Part shown: positions 1 through 13,300 of the stretch, piece by piece | Layout of the letters: each line of letters starts with the position of its first letter | Position numbering within the stretch: the first letter of the stretch is position 1 | Source: Parelaphostrongylus tenuis | Lineage: Eukaryota > Nematoda > Chromadorea > Rhabditida > Metastrongylidae | Direction of reading: 5' to 3' | Assembly (NCBI GenBank): GCA_019055375.1 | Contig: JAHQIW010000957.1 | Location: 161,799 to 225,798 of the forward strand | DNA: 64,000 nt | The notes under the pieces: generated by a model | The model's input: only the letters and a program-made list of their open reading frames with translations | What the model was told of the DNA's origin: nothing | The model's database searches: none | Position numbers and translations under genes: made by a program

Positions 1-60
1 TAAGGATTGGTTACTGAGAGCTCCGATAGTTCATATCGAGGAAAGAGTGGTTACAAAGCG

Positions 61-190
61 GTGGCTTTAGTGGTGTAGTGCTAGCACGCGCTCCCAGTAA
101 GACACGAGTTTTCTATTCCCGTCTGAACTCGATTTTTGCGTACCAATCATTCTTCATAGTGTTTAGCGCCTACTTCCATTAATCCCAAAC
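61..190 (+). repeat. tRNA-like repeat, degenerate
   Basis: The stretch GGTGTAGTGCTAGCACGCG resembles a tRNA A-box and is followed by a weak B-box-like segment and a tail (TTTTTGCGTACCAATCATTC). The same head-plus-tail layout recurs near 24.1, 34.8 and 42 kb, where it is better preserved. The head is too decayed here to be a working tRNA. Confidence 0.45.
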
Positions 191-1371
191 CCGCAGGTAA
201 TACTTATCGAGCAACTGATAGAATTTGAAACAAATGGCGAATTGATAAAATTGCGTCGTACCTGAGGTAGCAATGACGATCGTCAGAAACATGAATAACG
301 TCGATGAGCACATTTTTCTGGAACGTTTTTAGAGATTATGCTGCAACAAGCAGCAGAGTTGTCAACAACGGCAGGTGACATTCGTGTAACGCGACAGCTT
401 TTCATCAGAGCAAAATCGGAGAACAGGTTATCGATTCGATTTATACATAACAAAGAGAGATTGGATTCGAGTTCGTAACAGAACCGCAGAACTGAACTAA
501 CATTCTGTACTATTGGGTTCAAAATCTGATATCGATCTGCGTAATCTAATCAAGCAGGAACAAATAATTCTTTACTCGCATTACTAAGTTCTAGCCGAAA
601 AATTCTCAGGAGTTCCAACTCTTTCGCATAGTTAGCAAGTGATGGATATGAGAAAATTCCAAGTCAATCAATGCGGAATCGTCGTTCATAAGCTCGAAAT
701 TCAATTAACCACGTCATTAGTGATGAGCCAATATTATCTCACGAAATCGGCGTCTAGAATGAGGTTGCCAACAAGCGTTTCGATGCTCTGCTGCCAAAGT
801 TAAAACAACTCAATCTTGCTCAGACCTTGATGTTTTGGAAGATTTAAACCACCCGTGCTTGTTCACATGATTCATCAATTTAAAGAAGGCAAAATCAGAC
901 AGATATCGATGAGTCATCAAAACATATGTTGACAACCTCTTTTCGTTCCTCAAGGAGAGTTCGTATGATAATACACTCCGATTTTGAGCCGTTATGCAAA
1001 GTAATATTTGGAAAGGTTCATAGACGAGTCTACTCCTAAATAACCGATTTCGAGATTATATGGACTTGGTAAGCCAGTATGGAATAGATTATAAACTGGC
1101 TAGGAAGCAAGCGTCCTTCTTGTGCGCGTCACATCCATTGCGATGTTTTTATCAAAAATTGTCTTATTGAAGAAAATATACAACAACTAGGACAACTACA
1201 TATGTTTTTCTATCAAGAAGCTACAATAATATTGGCATCAAATCTTGTGGTACTCAAAGTTTCGACCCTAATGCTATCTTCGAAGCAGCAATGATTTCGC
1301 ATCAAGAGTGCGTACAACCTCGTCGTAAAAATTATAAGAATTTAACGCAAATTAAGCGAGGTAATTTCTGG
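191..1371. other. No recognisable gene
   Basis: Only short open frames on both strands, without family signatures or consistent splice phase. I see no clear repeat in it. Confidence 0.4.
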
Positions 1372-2214
1372 GTATAGGGGAACAAAAGAACATTCGAATT
1401 CATACGTTGTATAGAGATTTTTCATAGAAGTGTTAGTGATCATACGAAACTTGGATCTCTGGCTAGAGCTGTGTTTTTCAAAGCCCCCTTTTATAACGCT
1501 GTAAATCCAAGATGTAATTATGTTTCACATGATTATGCACATTTTTCTGCCCTATATTTCGCTGTACATAACTCTTCCCTTAGCGTGCTAAAATTCTTTT
1601 GAGAGTCTTGAAGGTCTCAAAAAAGTGTTTGCTTTTCTGAACAATTTCCTTTGTTAGCGCTGTAATAGAAGGAAAAGATTTGTGCTTTACACCTCGCTGG
1701 ATAAAGCTATTTCTTTGGAATACTATTAATCATTCGACAGCATGAGTTTCAGTGATTTCAATAGTGTGCTTATATTATGGAAAGACCGTATCACTGTAGT
1801 GTAACAAGGAAAATAAGATTGAGTTTCACACATTCAGTGGCTCGTTTACCGGCAAAGCTACGGGGACGGGGAAGAGCGGTCGATCAGTGATCTGCCGAGT
1901 TAAACATATGGGGTACAACAAATTTTTTCTGTGCCTTGATAGAAATTCCATATAAAACGATTTATTCGGATACTACAAGATTTCTCTACACATTCATAAG
2001 CTTTACGTGCTTCCAGCGAACTATCGCGTGATAAAAATGAAGGCGCGGCCGATATAAAACATATTTTTATTTTGCTTCTACAACGGTATAAAGGGTGTTT
2101 TGACAAGCCAACGTATGGCTCTAGCCACAGATTCAAGCTTTCGAATGAGTACTAGTACTTATAAGTAAGATCCTTGTATAGCAAATGAGGTTAAACATTC
2201 ATTTGTTCCCTTAT
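1372..2214. mobile_element. Foldback element family A, copy 1
   Basis: The left end (TATAGGGGAACAAAAGAACA) is matched in inverse orientation by the right end (..ATTTGTTCCCTTATA). Each end leads into a block of the type AAACTTGGATCTCTGGCTAG, also inverted at the other side (CTCTAGCCACAGATTCAAGC). The same architecture recurs near 11.4, 39.7, 44.5, 48.7, 51.8, 59.4 and 63.6 kb. No transposase is visible, so it is a non-autonomous long-inverted-repeat element. Confidence 0.75.
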
Positions 2215-3359
2215 AACTGAAAGTACTGAAGCGAAATATCGAACGACATGGAAAGAGTAGAAGAATAGACATAAGTATCTCATAACTTCGAAAAACTTTA
2301 TCTAACCGGTGCAACCAATATTACCATTACTACGTCTGCTGTGTACAGAATCATTTCGAGAAAATTGATCGCGCTACACCTACGCGTCATCAAACAAGAT
2401 TAGAGCGAAAATGATGGATGATTTTGACAACGTGAAGTTTGAACTGATAATAACGTTTTCTCAGATTCACTGGCATCGTTGAAGCGTACTCTATTAAATC
2501 AGTTTCTTGCCCTGAAATCTATCATGTAGCGCTCTTATTACATTTATTTTGATATGATGATGAACTGGTTGCAATAATGATCTCAAGGTAAAACGTTTCT
2601 ACCAAGTTCCTTTGCGATTTTGAACTTACAGATCACGCAGTGCTAATAAATTGAATTGTCATGAGAGCTCGCTTAAAGAGTAGGTTCCGACTAACCGCTC
2701 CTCGGACGGTTTGGAAATTTCCTGGATGAGAAGTGAGTGTTAAAGACGAAGGTTGTCGTCGGTGGATATCAGTAGTTGTCACCAAGCAATCATTAGATGG
2801 AATTGTAAGAAAGACCAGTGGCATTAGATAACCGGCAGCCGTTTGGATGAAATAGGTAAGCTGAAGAAACTTGCCTCTTTCTTACACCGACTGATCCATC
2901 AACAAAGGAGTCACCGTCTATCGATTCCCTGTACACCCCTTGTATGCAAAAAATCACCTATATTACGCTATTTTATGCGACACAAAATGACCTATTCTCT
3001 ATGATGCAAAGAAAACCAGGCTCATTGAACTGTCAGAATATTCAAATAGAATTGTTCAAAAAGAAAAGAATTATCTTTTTGCATCGTTGAATGAACTCTC
3101 AAATTTAGCAAGTAATATCAAAGACGCTGAACGAACTAGGCTACAAAACTTCATTTCCAAAGGAATATTTGGAGCACAGTGGACTATCACTTTTTATGTA
3201 TCCGTATTGTAGAATAAATGTTTAATATCTGGTACCCACTGCTGGCTGTTACACTGAATACCTTTCGTTTCAAGTGTTTTTTGAGACTACGCTGAAATTT
3301 CAACATATCTTATAATTATTATTTGAATCAACGATACCCATTCAGTGACAATTTCACTT
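2215..3359. other. No recognisable gene
   Basis: Scattered short frames only. I find no repeat shared with the rest of the window and no convincing exon. Confidence 0.4.
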
Positions 3360-3545
3360 AGTGGACGGTGTAAATCGCTCGTCGTTGCCTGCTCTTAATA
3401 TAGGAGACTGTGTGCCTCGCAAAGATTGACAAAAGACGAAGGGTACCGCCAGACTGATGAGACTGTCAAGGTCGAAACACTTGTATCGGGCCCCTATAAG
3501 TTTGCCCTACAAGAGACCACTTGCATGGCACAAAATGATTATATA
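3360..3545. repeat. MITE family B, right-half fragment
   Basis: The segment has the internal order seen in complete copies: a GTAAATCGCTCGTCGTTGCC-type block, AGACGAAGGG, GACGAGACTGT-like and GTCGAAACACTTGTATCGG blocks, then a decayed GAGACCACTTGCATGGC end. The left terminal repeat is missing. Confidence 0.6.
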
Positions 3546-3960
3546 GCATACTGAAATATGAGTGTGGTCTTAAGAAAACACTCGAAAAGAAAGAAATATA
3601 AATTGTTCTGATTTTTCGGAAATGACCGCTATGGAGCTGATTTTAGTTAACAAACGTTGAACTACCTTTCCAATGAAGCGTACATTCATTTCGATAAATG
3701 CACTCTACAGTTCGTATATTGCAGTCTAGCAAATATGATCAATCGACGAACTGTGCCGCGATGTTTTTAAGCATAGCCATGGAAGAAAAACTAAGGAAAG
3801 AGACGAAGAAGAGTTCTGTGCAGAATTGAGTAAGAACAGTTTGGTATTCGATGATGCAGTCGAGTGCGAAATACTACTTACAATCGCTTTGAATGTCAAT
3901 TTATGAATGGCATTAAAATCTCACATCAACCCTCGCAAATTGTTAACTCGTTCCCGCTAA

Positions 3961-4165
3961 TTGAGCCAACATGTCATGTGGTCTGTTTTAAGGGCTGAGT
4001 TAATGTAAAATGTTCGTCGTCGCCTACTCTTAGTATAGGGGACCTGAGAGGATTGGCAAAAAACGAGAAAGGTTCTGACTGTTTGATGAGATTGTCAGGG
4101 TCAAAACACGTGTATTCGGCTCTAAAAGTTTGCCCTACAATAGACCACATGACATGTTGGCTCAA
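3961..4165. mobile_element. MITE family B, compact copy
   Basis: The element starts TTGAGCCAACATGTCATGTG and ends with the exact reverse complement, CACATGACATGTTGGCTCAA. The inner part holds the AAACACGTGTATTCGGCTC block typical of the family. No coding capacity. Confidence 0.85.
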
Positions 4166-4337
4166 ATAATAATTATGAGATAAGTTACATTGAATAGTGT
4201 TAAGAAAAGTCATTCATTCTAATGAAAGGGTATCATAGGTGATGTTAAACAGTCCACAGTAAAAGCGGGTTTTAGGTTTGTAGCGTGGCAGAATACGATT
4301 CTCCATTATAGGAGTCCGTCAGTGACTCCACAGTTTG

Positions 4338-4790
4338 TTTCGACGGTATCGCCCACCTCATCAGAGCCACACGCCCCACGCTGAACCTTACTGTACAGCG
4401 GAATGAGAAGACGTTGTTTGTGGTGATAGCACGTGATATAGTGTTACCATCACTTTCTCAGTCGATGGGTTACGGCTGGTAGTGAGTATGTAGACATCAT
4501 TCCAATCGACTGCTCTCAAACGTCGCTATAAGCACTCAAGAGTGTGTGAGAATGTTTGAATATTTTTCAAGACTGAGAAAGGTGATAGCACAATATCGCG
4601 TATCATCACCATAATGGCTCCCCATCCCTGCTATAGAGTAGGGTTCAGTGTGGAGCGTGTGACTCTGATGAAGCGGGCAATACCGCCAAAACCTAAGTAA
4701 GTCATGACTACCAACCTTGAAAAGGCTTCAAACATTCTCACAGATTAGACTGTATGTTTATAGCGACGTTTTGAAAGCAATCGATTGGAA
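4338..4790. mobile_element. MITE family C with inverted arms
   Basis: The left arm reads TTTCGACGGTATCGCCCACC followed by TCATCAGAGCCACACGCC. The right arm is its inverse (GTGTGACTCTGATGAAGCGG, then CAATACCGCCAAAACC). A nested inverted pair (GGTGATAGCAC..CTTTCTCAGTC) lies inside. A further pair built on CCAATCGACTGCTCTCAAAC extends to about 4790. Relatives occur at 22.26 and 37.85 kb. Confidence 0.7.
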
Positions 4791-7700
4791 GGATGTCCGC
4801 AATTCTTCCTAAATTTTTGCTAAGCAGTATGTCTCTAATAGGGATTAGTAGAGCTGTAATAGTGACGTCGTTAATCACAAGCACGATTCTGGTTCGATCT
4901 CATTTCGCGCTAACCAAGCCCTGCAACCATGCGCGATGCGAAGCTGATATCAGGCTTGCTTGGAAACTACTGGTACTCTGTTACCTAAATGAAAAACTCT
5001 AGCCTGATGATCTTAAAACCCCATTCAAAATTGATTCGATTAGCATTTGATGAGGTTCATAAACAAAACGGCATTCCTCAAGAAGCAAGTGAACTCACGA
5101 GCGAAAAGTTAGAAAGCCATTGTCCATGATAGATACCAGAAAAAGAATCGAATGCAAGAAGTGCTGAGATTCACATGTTAATTTTAGAGACGGGTAGTGT
5201 AAAATTAAACAAAAAAATTGTAGTAAGTCCGCACGGATTGATAGGCGAATTATAGCTGTTATAGAAAAACTCATCGCCAAAATTGTACTTATACGACTTT
5301 AGTGTTAATCGTACAGTTGTAGCTTCGGTCATGTGATGGCTTCTAGAGTATGAAGTTGAATATAGTCTAATATAATGAAAATGAAATGAACGATTTGTCG
5401 ACATCTAATGTGTGAATCGCATCACTTTTTTCATTCTATTCATTCGTATCCATCATTCACGATCATTCGTGAACTTTCCCGCATGTGGATTTGGTTCCTT
5501 CGTAAAGATTGTGTCTTCTTCGCAAACGTTCTCCAAAGAGCTGAGCGATAGCCAGATAAAAGCATTTTCACTTGGACTGAAGAGGATGAAGTCTACTCAG
5601 ACAAGTCTGAAGCCATTTCCCATTCATGATGCTAACCACGGTGTGAGATCGAACATGCACTATTTTCGTCTCAGCTGAAAGCACTATTACTTTGTCATTA
5701 CTGTGTTACTTGCTAACAACCACTACTGATAATAGAGAGAATGCAATGAATGAAGATTCCTAAAAGGAGTAAGAACCATCTGGCCAACTCCGGTTGACTA
5801 ACCTCGATTTTTCTTGAACAGGAGACAAAAACCTGTTTTGATTCAATTTCTCACAGTATCTGAAGTGGAAACTTACTCTTTTTCAACTTTCTGATACTGA
5901 AGCAATGGAGAAAATGAAATCCGCAAGGAAAGAAACTGAGTGCGTTTTTAGGAGTTGTTTAGTTGATATATAATTTAGGAAAGCTTATTTATTACTGGTG
6001 CAAGAAATGCCATAATTAAGAAGAAAGATTAACCTAAGCTGCCACAAATCTCAGCTTCATGAAGAAGGTCACTGGTAGAAGCTCAGAACTTTCGACTTTT
6101 ATCAGCATCTTAGGAGTATTCCATGTATTCAACTGCCAACAATTGCAAATGTCGTTGAGTTAGCCTACGCGGTGACCTTCGGTGGGCTATGAATGTAGTT
6201 AGCCATTGCTTTACACTCTCTCCAAATCACTCTGGAATCAAATCGCCGATATCTCAGAGAGCGAAAGCTTGGCTATTCCTCAAAACAGGATAAAGTCAAC
6301 TGTCTTATGTGTAATGAAGAGTTGCTTTAGTTATTGCGCTGCATAAGCCGTCATGCAGTGGTAAGAAGTGAAAAAGTGATAGAAAGTGCTCAAAAAAGTA
6401 ATAAGTTTACTAATTGCAGTCTTACTCTAGAAGCCGTTAGCCAAGTCCGCTTTGCTTTTGAAAGAATTTTTCAAGGGTGAAATGTAAAAATGCCGCACGC
6501 GCTTCAAAGCAAAGTGCTATGAGCAATGATAAGAATCAAAATGCGCATTCGAGGTCTACAAGCTATTCGAAGGCTTGTCTGAAAGGCCTTTTACAAGAGT
6601 CTTTCTTTGTTCCTCACAAATCCATTCCTTGCGCGGGTCATTATCACTACGTTGGTTAATGATGCGGTATGCCAGCAGCACTGTAATGAGCGGAACTCGG
6701 TTCGATGTTCTTTCCGAGCACTCTCTTGCATTCAATTAACAAAGACCTTAGGAAGCGCCTCAGCCCAGCTACCTTCAAAATTGCAAGGGAATTCTTCTGA
6801 CCAGCATTTTACCACGCTCACAAGGAGAGGATATTCTCATGTTACAGTCGGAAAAACAGAAAATATTCAAAGCCTTTGTGGACAGTTTATGCGATTGAAC
6901 AAATTAAATATAAAAAGTGCTGTGAACCGCACGCTAAATTGTGATATGGCTCGTAAATTTTGTGGAAGTCTGTTTTATTTTCCATATTATGCAGGTTGAA
7001 AAAATCTACGTTAAGAGGTGGATACGGTTTTCCATATGAATGTACCGGCTACTGATTTATTTTTTTGGTCTAAAAAAGTGCTGCCACGGCATGTCCATTC
7101 GTTAACGTCTTTGAGAATCGCTCTACAACAGTTTTCCTATAAGAGAAGACGATTTACGTCACACCGAGCACAAAGTTATGTAAGAATTTTACATCTCTAT
7201 TTTTGGCATAAATTGTCGGCCGTGTAACTAAGATTTTCCCATTTGCGGAAAACACTTCATATAATACGAGTTAGGGTCGATAGACAAGAAAAGATGAATT
7301 TCATTGGTAGTACTAAAACAGTCAGTGCTGGCCACAGAGCAATGGCAGATTCCGATGTGGTTACTTCAGCTTATTTCTTCCTCAAACAGTTACCAACATT
7401 TTTCCACTTTGCATCATTATACTTCGGCGCATGCAGCACACAGTGATCGAAGAAACTGAGCCCTAGACATGAGGCTGTCGATTCGGTGGTGCACTTTTGC
7501 GAAAAGCGAAGCCTTCTATCGCCTCAAAATCAGTATTTGCTTCCAGAGTAGTTTGAGAAAGATAGAAAACCTTGATTTGCTACATCAGTAGCTCATTGAA
7601 AGTCATTGCATAGGTAAAATGTGGATTCAACCACCTCCGCAATTTTTGAAGAAGTCGATCATACAACACATCTCTGAGGATTAGATTGAAAACGAGAGCT

Positions 7701-8344
7701 TTGAACTCTGACAACAGTACTTTTCTTTAGATCAGCAACTTTTAACACTTTGAACTATTTAGGCATAACTGCAAAGAACCATAATTAGAGCGAAATACAA
7801 CAAAAACTATACGTTTACTCATATATAAAGAGCAATTTTCAATGTGGTTTGTATGATTCAAGACATTGGTATTAGTGGATGGATGATGATTTGTGGCTGT
7901 GAAACCGAACAGAATCCCAATGGCTTTAGACAATCTACCACTAGTGTACAATAATCAACCCAAAAGCCAAATACTGAAATCAAAGAATGTTATCAATTTC
8001 TTTGTGAAAGAATGAAGGTACGTCTGATAAGTAGAACATCCTCGGTAGTGAAACTGACCGCAAACGGCGAGTGTCAGTCAATTTTTTAATCAAAAATGAC
8101 ATGTTGATTGAGTAGGCGCTCAGTCAACTTATAAATTGGCGACAGAATCGGTGTGAGCGACGTGTGACGACTGCGCAGTCGTTACAACAGTTTTGTTTCT
8201 GTTGTTTATCAGAACGGCACCATTTCCGGTTTGCTATCTTTATGTGAATTGTGTCATGACGATACGTCCATTGATGTGAATGCGACGGCACATGCACTGA
8301 TCAAAAGCTCTTCAATAGCTCAACTGCATTTATTTATTCGATAA
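4791..8344. other. Mostly unassigned; run of plus-strand open frames at 6477-7446
   Basis: Four consecutive plus-strand frames (6477-6659, 6607-6999, 7018-7227, 7243-7446) cover nearly 1 kb. None has a motif I know, and they do not join with consistent splice phase. The rest shows no gene or repeat that I can support, apart from the coding-like relic entered at 7463. Confidence 0.35.
7463..7718 (-). pseudogene. Coding-like relic, possibly gag-related
   Basis: Read on the minus strand this stretch is open for about 84 codons except for one in-frame stop. It contains LLSEFKALVFNLILRDVLYD before the stop and SQTTLEANTDFEAIEGFAFR after it. The leucine- and arginine-rich helix pattern is loosely like gag regions of Bel/Pao retrotransposons. 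I cannot place it with certainty and no neighbouring domain supports the idea. Confidence 0.3.
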
Positions 8345-8612
8345 TATTTTTGGCATTTTACTTAATCCGTCCATCACCGTGCTTTCTTTCATTGTGTGGA
8401 TCTCAGTATTTCAAGGATTCGATTCGTTTAGTCTTCTTCTTCTTTAACGACGTAGAATATTGGTTGAGCAAGTTTCCTTGCGATCTCAAAGATAGCACAG
8501 CTGTGGCGTTCCACAGGACGTTGCCGTTGAGTGTCAGAGAGTGTTGGGGGTGGAAATTAACTTCACGAGCGCCGCGACGAGCATTACAACCACTCGGCCA
8601 TGGCGGCCGTAC
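8345..8612 (-). repeat. SINE-like repeat D (tRNA-Ser/Leu-like head)
   Basis: On the minus strand the head reads GGCCGAGTGGTTGTAATGC, a good A-box, followed by a body with CCCAACACTCTCTGACACTC. The body continues through a GGAACGCCAC block to AGAAGAAGAAGACTAAACGA. Copies lie near 10.7, 21.2 and 54.4 kb. Open frames here (8350-8619 and 8403-8720) are by-products of the repeat. Confidence 0.7.
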
Positions 8613-8949
8613 CAGATAATATTGGGTAAAAAATAAGATCATCACTGTATTGCGTTCATTAGCGGTGCTTACTAAATGGCGAACGGTCGGTCCAGTAATT
8701 GCAGGATTCGCCCGTCCCACATGAAAAGAATAAAATGTAGACAGTTTCAGATTATAAGGCGGCTAACTTGTCAAAGTCAGACATCTGCCTGTGACAACGT
8801 GAAAACGCCCTTGCACCCCTCTATTGGATTCAAGGGAAACTGTGCTGGTCTAACACTGATAAATGTATTTCACATACCTTCAAGTTGTAGCAGAATCCAC
8901 AACATGATATAACAGAGCACTGATTAATAAATCTTTCAAAACATTCAAT

Positions 8950-10485
8950 CAAATGGAAAAAGTGATAGGATCGCTTCAAAATGCGAAAACAGAAAATCTT
9001 AGTATTTAATCAAGTATTAATGCTCCAATGACGATTTCGTAATTAGAACTTAAAGAAATCTGTACTGGTAAAAAAACGATGACAACAGGAACGAAGGTCA
9101 TGATGAAATGATTCACAAACGCTGCTGTAGTGTAACATACCTACCCTAGTACACGCCATTAGTCTACGGGATCACCGAATGCTAAGTAATAGGCCAAATT
9201 GAAATAAAAGCGCAGTACTTATGTGAAATTGCAAATGTCAACCATCTGGAAGCGAATTTGCTCTAACCCTATACCAGAATTCGCAATAAGCTCTTAGTAA
9301 TTGCACATTGTTACCCCAAGGCCTTTCTGGAATTTAGTGTACGTACTCACTTTTTTGCAGCAATGTGTGGTTAGCAGCCATAATATGACCGAATTTCTAA
9401 GTGCCGCACAGGAAATAGTTCAGTTCTCAACATGGTTCTTCAGGGGCGCAATAGTGATGTCGCTCTTTCGGAAATGACGCTGGTTCGTCACAAGCTACCG
9501 AGTTTCCCATCTATCCGAGTGCGTTATTTCTTGTTAAATTGCAAGAGTGCTGAGATAAGGGCAATTTGGAACTTGAATCATGTAATATGGTGTCGAACCA
9601 CGACAATCCTTTCCGGGACGTATACCTCCCTTCCTCACTGCACTATCACGGTCTTTGTTCTGTCTTTTTTATAGCCACATTCTAGCCCTAATCGGTGGCT
9701 CTTAGCAATCGCCTCCTATTCAATCACGTTGCTGTAGACCTTCTCTGATCAGTTTGATTTGTTTTCAAACTTCATGAGAACGCTTTAGGACGAGTATCGT
9801 AGGAATAGACGTATAATCGACTGGACCAAATTACGAAAACATTCATTAAGACCAAAATCTTCAAGTAACAGTCGGATCGAAATGCAAAAAAACGCACAGA
9901 CCCTTGGTGATGAAAGGCAGAATAGAACAAGTCTGATGTAAAAAATGCTGCGATGTGCACAGTGTCTATGAAGATAGGTTATGTTGCATTACTAATTATC
10001 TCGGAGCTTTAGAGCTACTAAAAAAAATGGAAACTTCTTTTAGCAAAAAGTCTCATTACTAAGCCCATTCAGTCTTTACGTTCACGACACGAATGCTTCC
10101 AAGGCCTGCTAAGAATGCACCTAATGTACTACGCACATCTAACACCAGAGCAGTATTCTCAGTACCGACCGTTACTCTCTCTGTGAGATTGCAAATCATA
10201 TCCAATCGCATACGATTACCTACCAGGAGCACAAAAGTACAAACGCCAATCTAATCACTCAAATGATGAAATTCCTATCATTTGTGAAGACACAACCTTT
10301 TCACTAAATATCATCACTGTATTCACTCGTACCAAGAAGAGTTGGACGACCTTCACAACTATTTGAGAGTAATTATCATAGCAAAAAAATTTTTCAAAAG
10401 TTTGTGCCTACCCCTTAAATGAGGAGTAGAAAAAGCTAAATATATTGTTAACTTGATTATACAATCGAAAATCTTGCAATAGAAA
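8950..10485. other. No recognisable gene
   Basis: Short frames on both strands, including an 80-codon plus-strand frame at 9432-9674 with no recognisable motif. Just after this stretch, about 10500-10580, is a decayed 3' fragment of SINE-like repeat E on the minus strand. Confidence 0.4.
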
Positions 10486-10689
10486 TGGGAGTAAAACTTT
10501 CGGTGTTGATCAAGCCATGAGGAATGCGCCATGCATTCGCCTTCATCAAAAATCATTTGAGGCGCCTGGATGCATATTTGACCACACAAATCTAGTATCA
10601 GCTCATCGACGTCGGATAGAAGACATGGTCCTTAGCCGCGAGATTACGTGCATGCACTATTGATCAGCGCCTTCCATATTCAAATCTTG

Positions 10690-10945
10690 CAATTACTTTC
10701 TCATTTTATTTAATCCGTGTTGCACTTTTTTTCAATGTGCTGATCCCAGTATTCATAGGACTCAATTCGTTTTTCGTTTTCTTCTTGAACGTCGCAGAAT
10801 ACTTGTTGATCACATCTCCTTCCAATCTCAAGGATAACCGGGTTGAGGCGTTCGTTCTCGAAGCCGGAAAGTGTTGGGAGTGGGAATCAACACGCACCAG
10901 CGGTGGCAGGCGTCATGACCTTTCGGCCATAGCCTCTCCCACTAA
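10690..10945 (-). repeat. SINE-like repeat D
   Basis: Minus-strand head TATGGCCGAAAGGTCATGAC, then the CCCAACACTTTCC block and the AAGAAGAAAACGAAAAACGA tail seen in the other copies. The 131-codon plus-strand frame at 10737-11132 begins inside this repeat and shows no family signature. Confidence 0.65.
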
Positions 10946-11445
10946 TCTTGCTATAGGAGACTTAAATAGCGAAGAAGCTCGCCACATTTGTTTACTGGTG
11001 AACCCTGTGGAAATTCATCAAACAGTAATCACACCGGAAATCTTTATTATTCTCCTAAGTAGTATAAAGCTAATGGCCCGATTGCTTTTAACACAATTTG
11101 GAAAAGGATTGAGATTTGCAGAAAGTATTTAAGCTATATATGATTTTCCAATGACAACATTAGCCTCCTGCTCCATCTATAGTCTCCACCCACAATGAAG
11201 CCAAGTAGTAATTCCTCAAAAAATTCGTGAGGTTCATTTGAGTCGTGCTCCACTCCAAAACTTAGACTCTATGCCATAACAAAGATCTCGCGTTGCTAAA
11301 ACAACTCCTTCTTCTGTCAATCAACTCCGAAAATTCCTGATTTGAAAAGAATAAACACCGGAACGTTAGCCACAGTAAAAATTTCTAGCACTCTCATGTA
11401 AGCTAAACAATGTGGAGAGATAATGATTAAAAACCTTAGGGTTCT

Positions 11446-12536
11446 TTTCTGTCAGCGGGGAACAAATGAAGATCCAATTTCCACCCCCCCCGCGTAATTT
11501 TCATAAGAGTACAAGTAATCATTCGAAGCTTAGATCAATGGCTACTGCGCTACGTACTGCTTTTTCGAAAGAATCCATTTACAACTCTGTACCGTCCAAA
11601 ATAAAATTATGTTTTCTACCCAATGATGTAGAGTGGTATGCAAAACTTTCGCGTCAGACGGGGCTCGAACCCACATCTCACTCTATCCGAGAACGCGTGC
11701 TCTAATCTGTTGCGCTAATAACGCTCATTTTGCACACCACTCTTTTTACGCTATAGTGCCTTTATCTGTCATCCGTCAACGGCCTGGCTCAGGTAGTCGG
11801 AATCGACATTGAACCCAGTCACGTTGACAGACATTGGATATTAAAGATCAAACGAAATTATTTTTATTTAACCGATTTCGCGGTCGTAAAACTTCATACA
11901 TATACCCAGTGATGTGCAAAAACGTTCGCGTCAGGGGAGACTCGGCCCCTATTTTCTATGTTTCTACGGTCACGCACTCTAAATATTACTGCGCTGGAAG
12001 CACGAATACTACATGCGCGTATGGAGAAAATTTTGTAGTGTCAGAGTCATATGTTTGGTTTGGAGTTTTTTTTTTCAAAGCGGAGAAAAAAATTCTAATC
12101 AAGTACTGAAATCGAACTTTACATGTTATCCGCCTAGGCACCATCGGTCGATGATCGCAACCCCTCTGCCCCACCTCACAACCCGTGAATTTGCCGAAAA
12201 AATGCAATCCGTCGTGAGTGAATCAATCTTATTTTCTCTGCTACAGTTCAAAGGAACGGTCTTTTTAGAAAATATACATAGCTTTGCAATCGTTGAATCT
12301 TACGCGATCGAATGATTACTATTGATCGAAAGGAAGAGATCTGTCTCGCGTGAATTATGTACGTGTGAAACGTAAATGTTTTCGTTCCGCTAAAGTGGAA
12401 CAAAAACGACTCCAAAAAACGGCTATGTAAGGCGCTAGCCAAAGATTAAACCTTCAAATGATTACCAAAAAAGCAGTGAAAGGTTTATGTCCAGCAAAAG
12501 GGGTCATTTTATCGTTTGTTCCGCGTTAACAAATAG
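11446..12536. mobile_element. Foldback element family A, longest copy
   Basis: The left end (GTCAGCGGGGAACAAATGAA) is matched by an inverted right end (..CGTTTGTTCCGCGTTAAC). The interior carries the family blocks AACTCTGTACCGTCCAAAAT, TTTTTTTTTCAAAGCGGAGA and others. At about 1.09 kb it is longer than other copies, partly because it carries a tRNA-like block at 11654-11729. Confidence 0.65.
11654..11729 (-). tRNA. tRNA-like sequence inside foldback element, probably pseudo
   Basis: On the minus strand this reads GCGTTATTAGCGCAACAGAT as acceptor and D-arm, and GGGTTCGAGCCCC as an excellent T-arm/B-box, closing with CTGACGC, which pairs with most of the first seven bases. The region between is not a standard 5-bp-stem anticodon arm, so I cannot name an anticodon and regard it as a decayed tRNA-derived block. 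Confidence 0.4.
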
Positions 12537-13300
12537 GAACCTACCTCAATGTAGTGGAGCGAAAATGAAAGGATAGTAAGGTTCAGTCAATGACCGCAGT
12601 CAAAGATATGAAAAATATATTTTTTAGCACCTATCAGTAGGAGTCTAATTGTAGCTGCAATGACATAGCTGACGGGCACTTCAATGCCTTAAAGAATTTC
12701 GTTAACATATTGTATTGCATAATTTATACAGAATAGTACAACAAAGTATGTCACTTAAAGTTCAAAAAACCATTGCACTCAAAAAGCTAATTATGACTTT
12801 TCTGAATGGTAATATCATAAACGGAATGGGATAAAGTGATTCAATCATCTCGACGAAGCTGTGCTGCAATAGTAGGCGTTCTGTCAATAGAAAGTGCATC
12901 CGCTCCTCAAGAAGGAATCACGCAATTTCGTTCTGAATGCATGAAATTATGTAGTAGGTTACGAGATGAATTCATAACAGTGTTGGATGCGAATTCAGAG
13001 GTAGCAGTGTTAAGATGATCATAGGTCTTTTAGATCTTAGGAAGCTTTCCGAACAAGCCAGACACAGATTCATTCCCCTGTGGCTGAAAAGCTTAGTTAG
13101 CTTAGCGAGAGATGGAATTAAGACCTTGCGCATATCGGACCTCATTACTGTCACTATGTTATTCTTGCCTCGATACATTCATAAAAGTGCTTATGGTTAC
13201 AGGGGCCAAAGTGAAGGTAGTAGTAAGGGAACTTGATGGTTGTTGTATCTTCTATTGCGCGTATAACATCTATCTTGGACCATCACTTATCACTCATTCT
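12537..13300. other. No supported gene
   Basis: Overlapping frames occur on both strands at 12836-13240, but none shows a domain or a splice-consistent partner. Confidence 0.35.

Noticed and set aside
8350..8720. 89- and 105-codon frames
   Set aside because: They lie in SINE-like repeat D, and the same text recurs at three other loci.
10737..11132. 131-codon plus-strand frame, one of the longest
   Set aside because: Its first third is repeat D and the rest shows no domain or splice partner.
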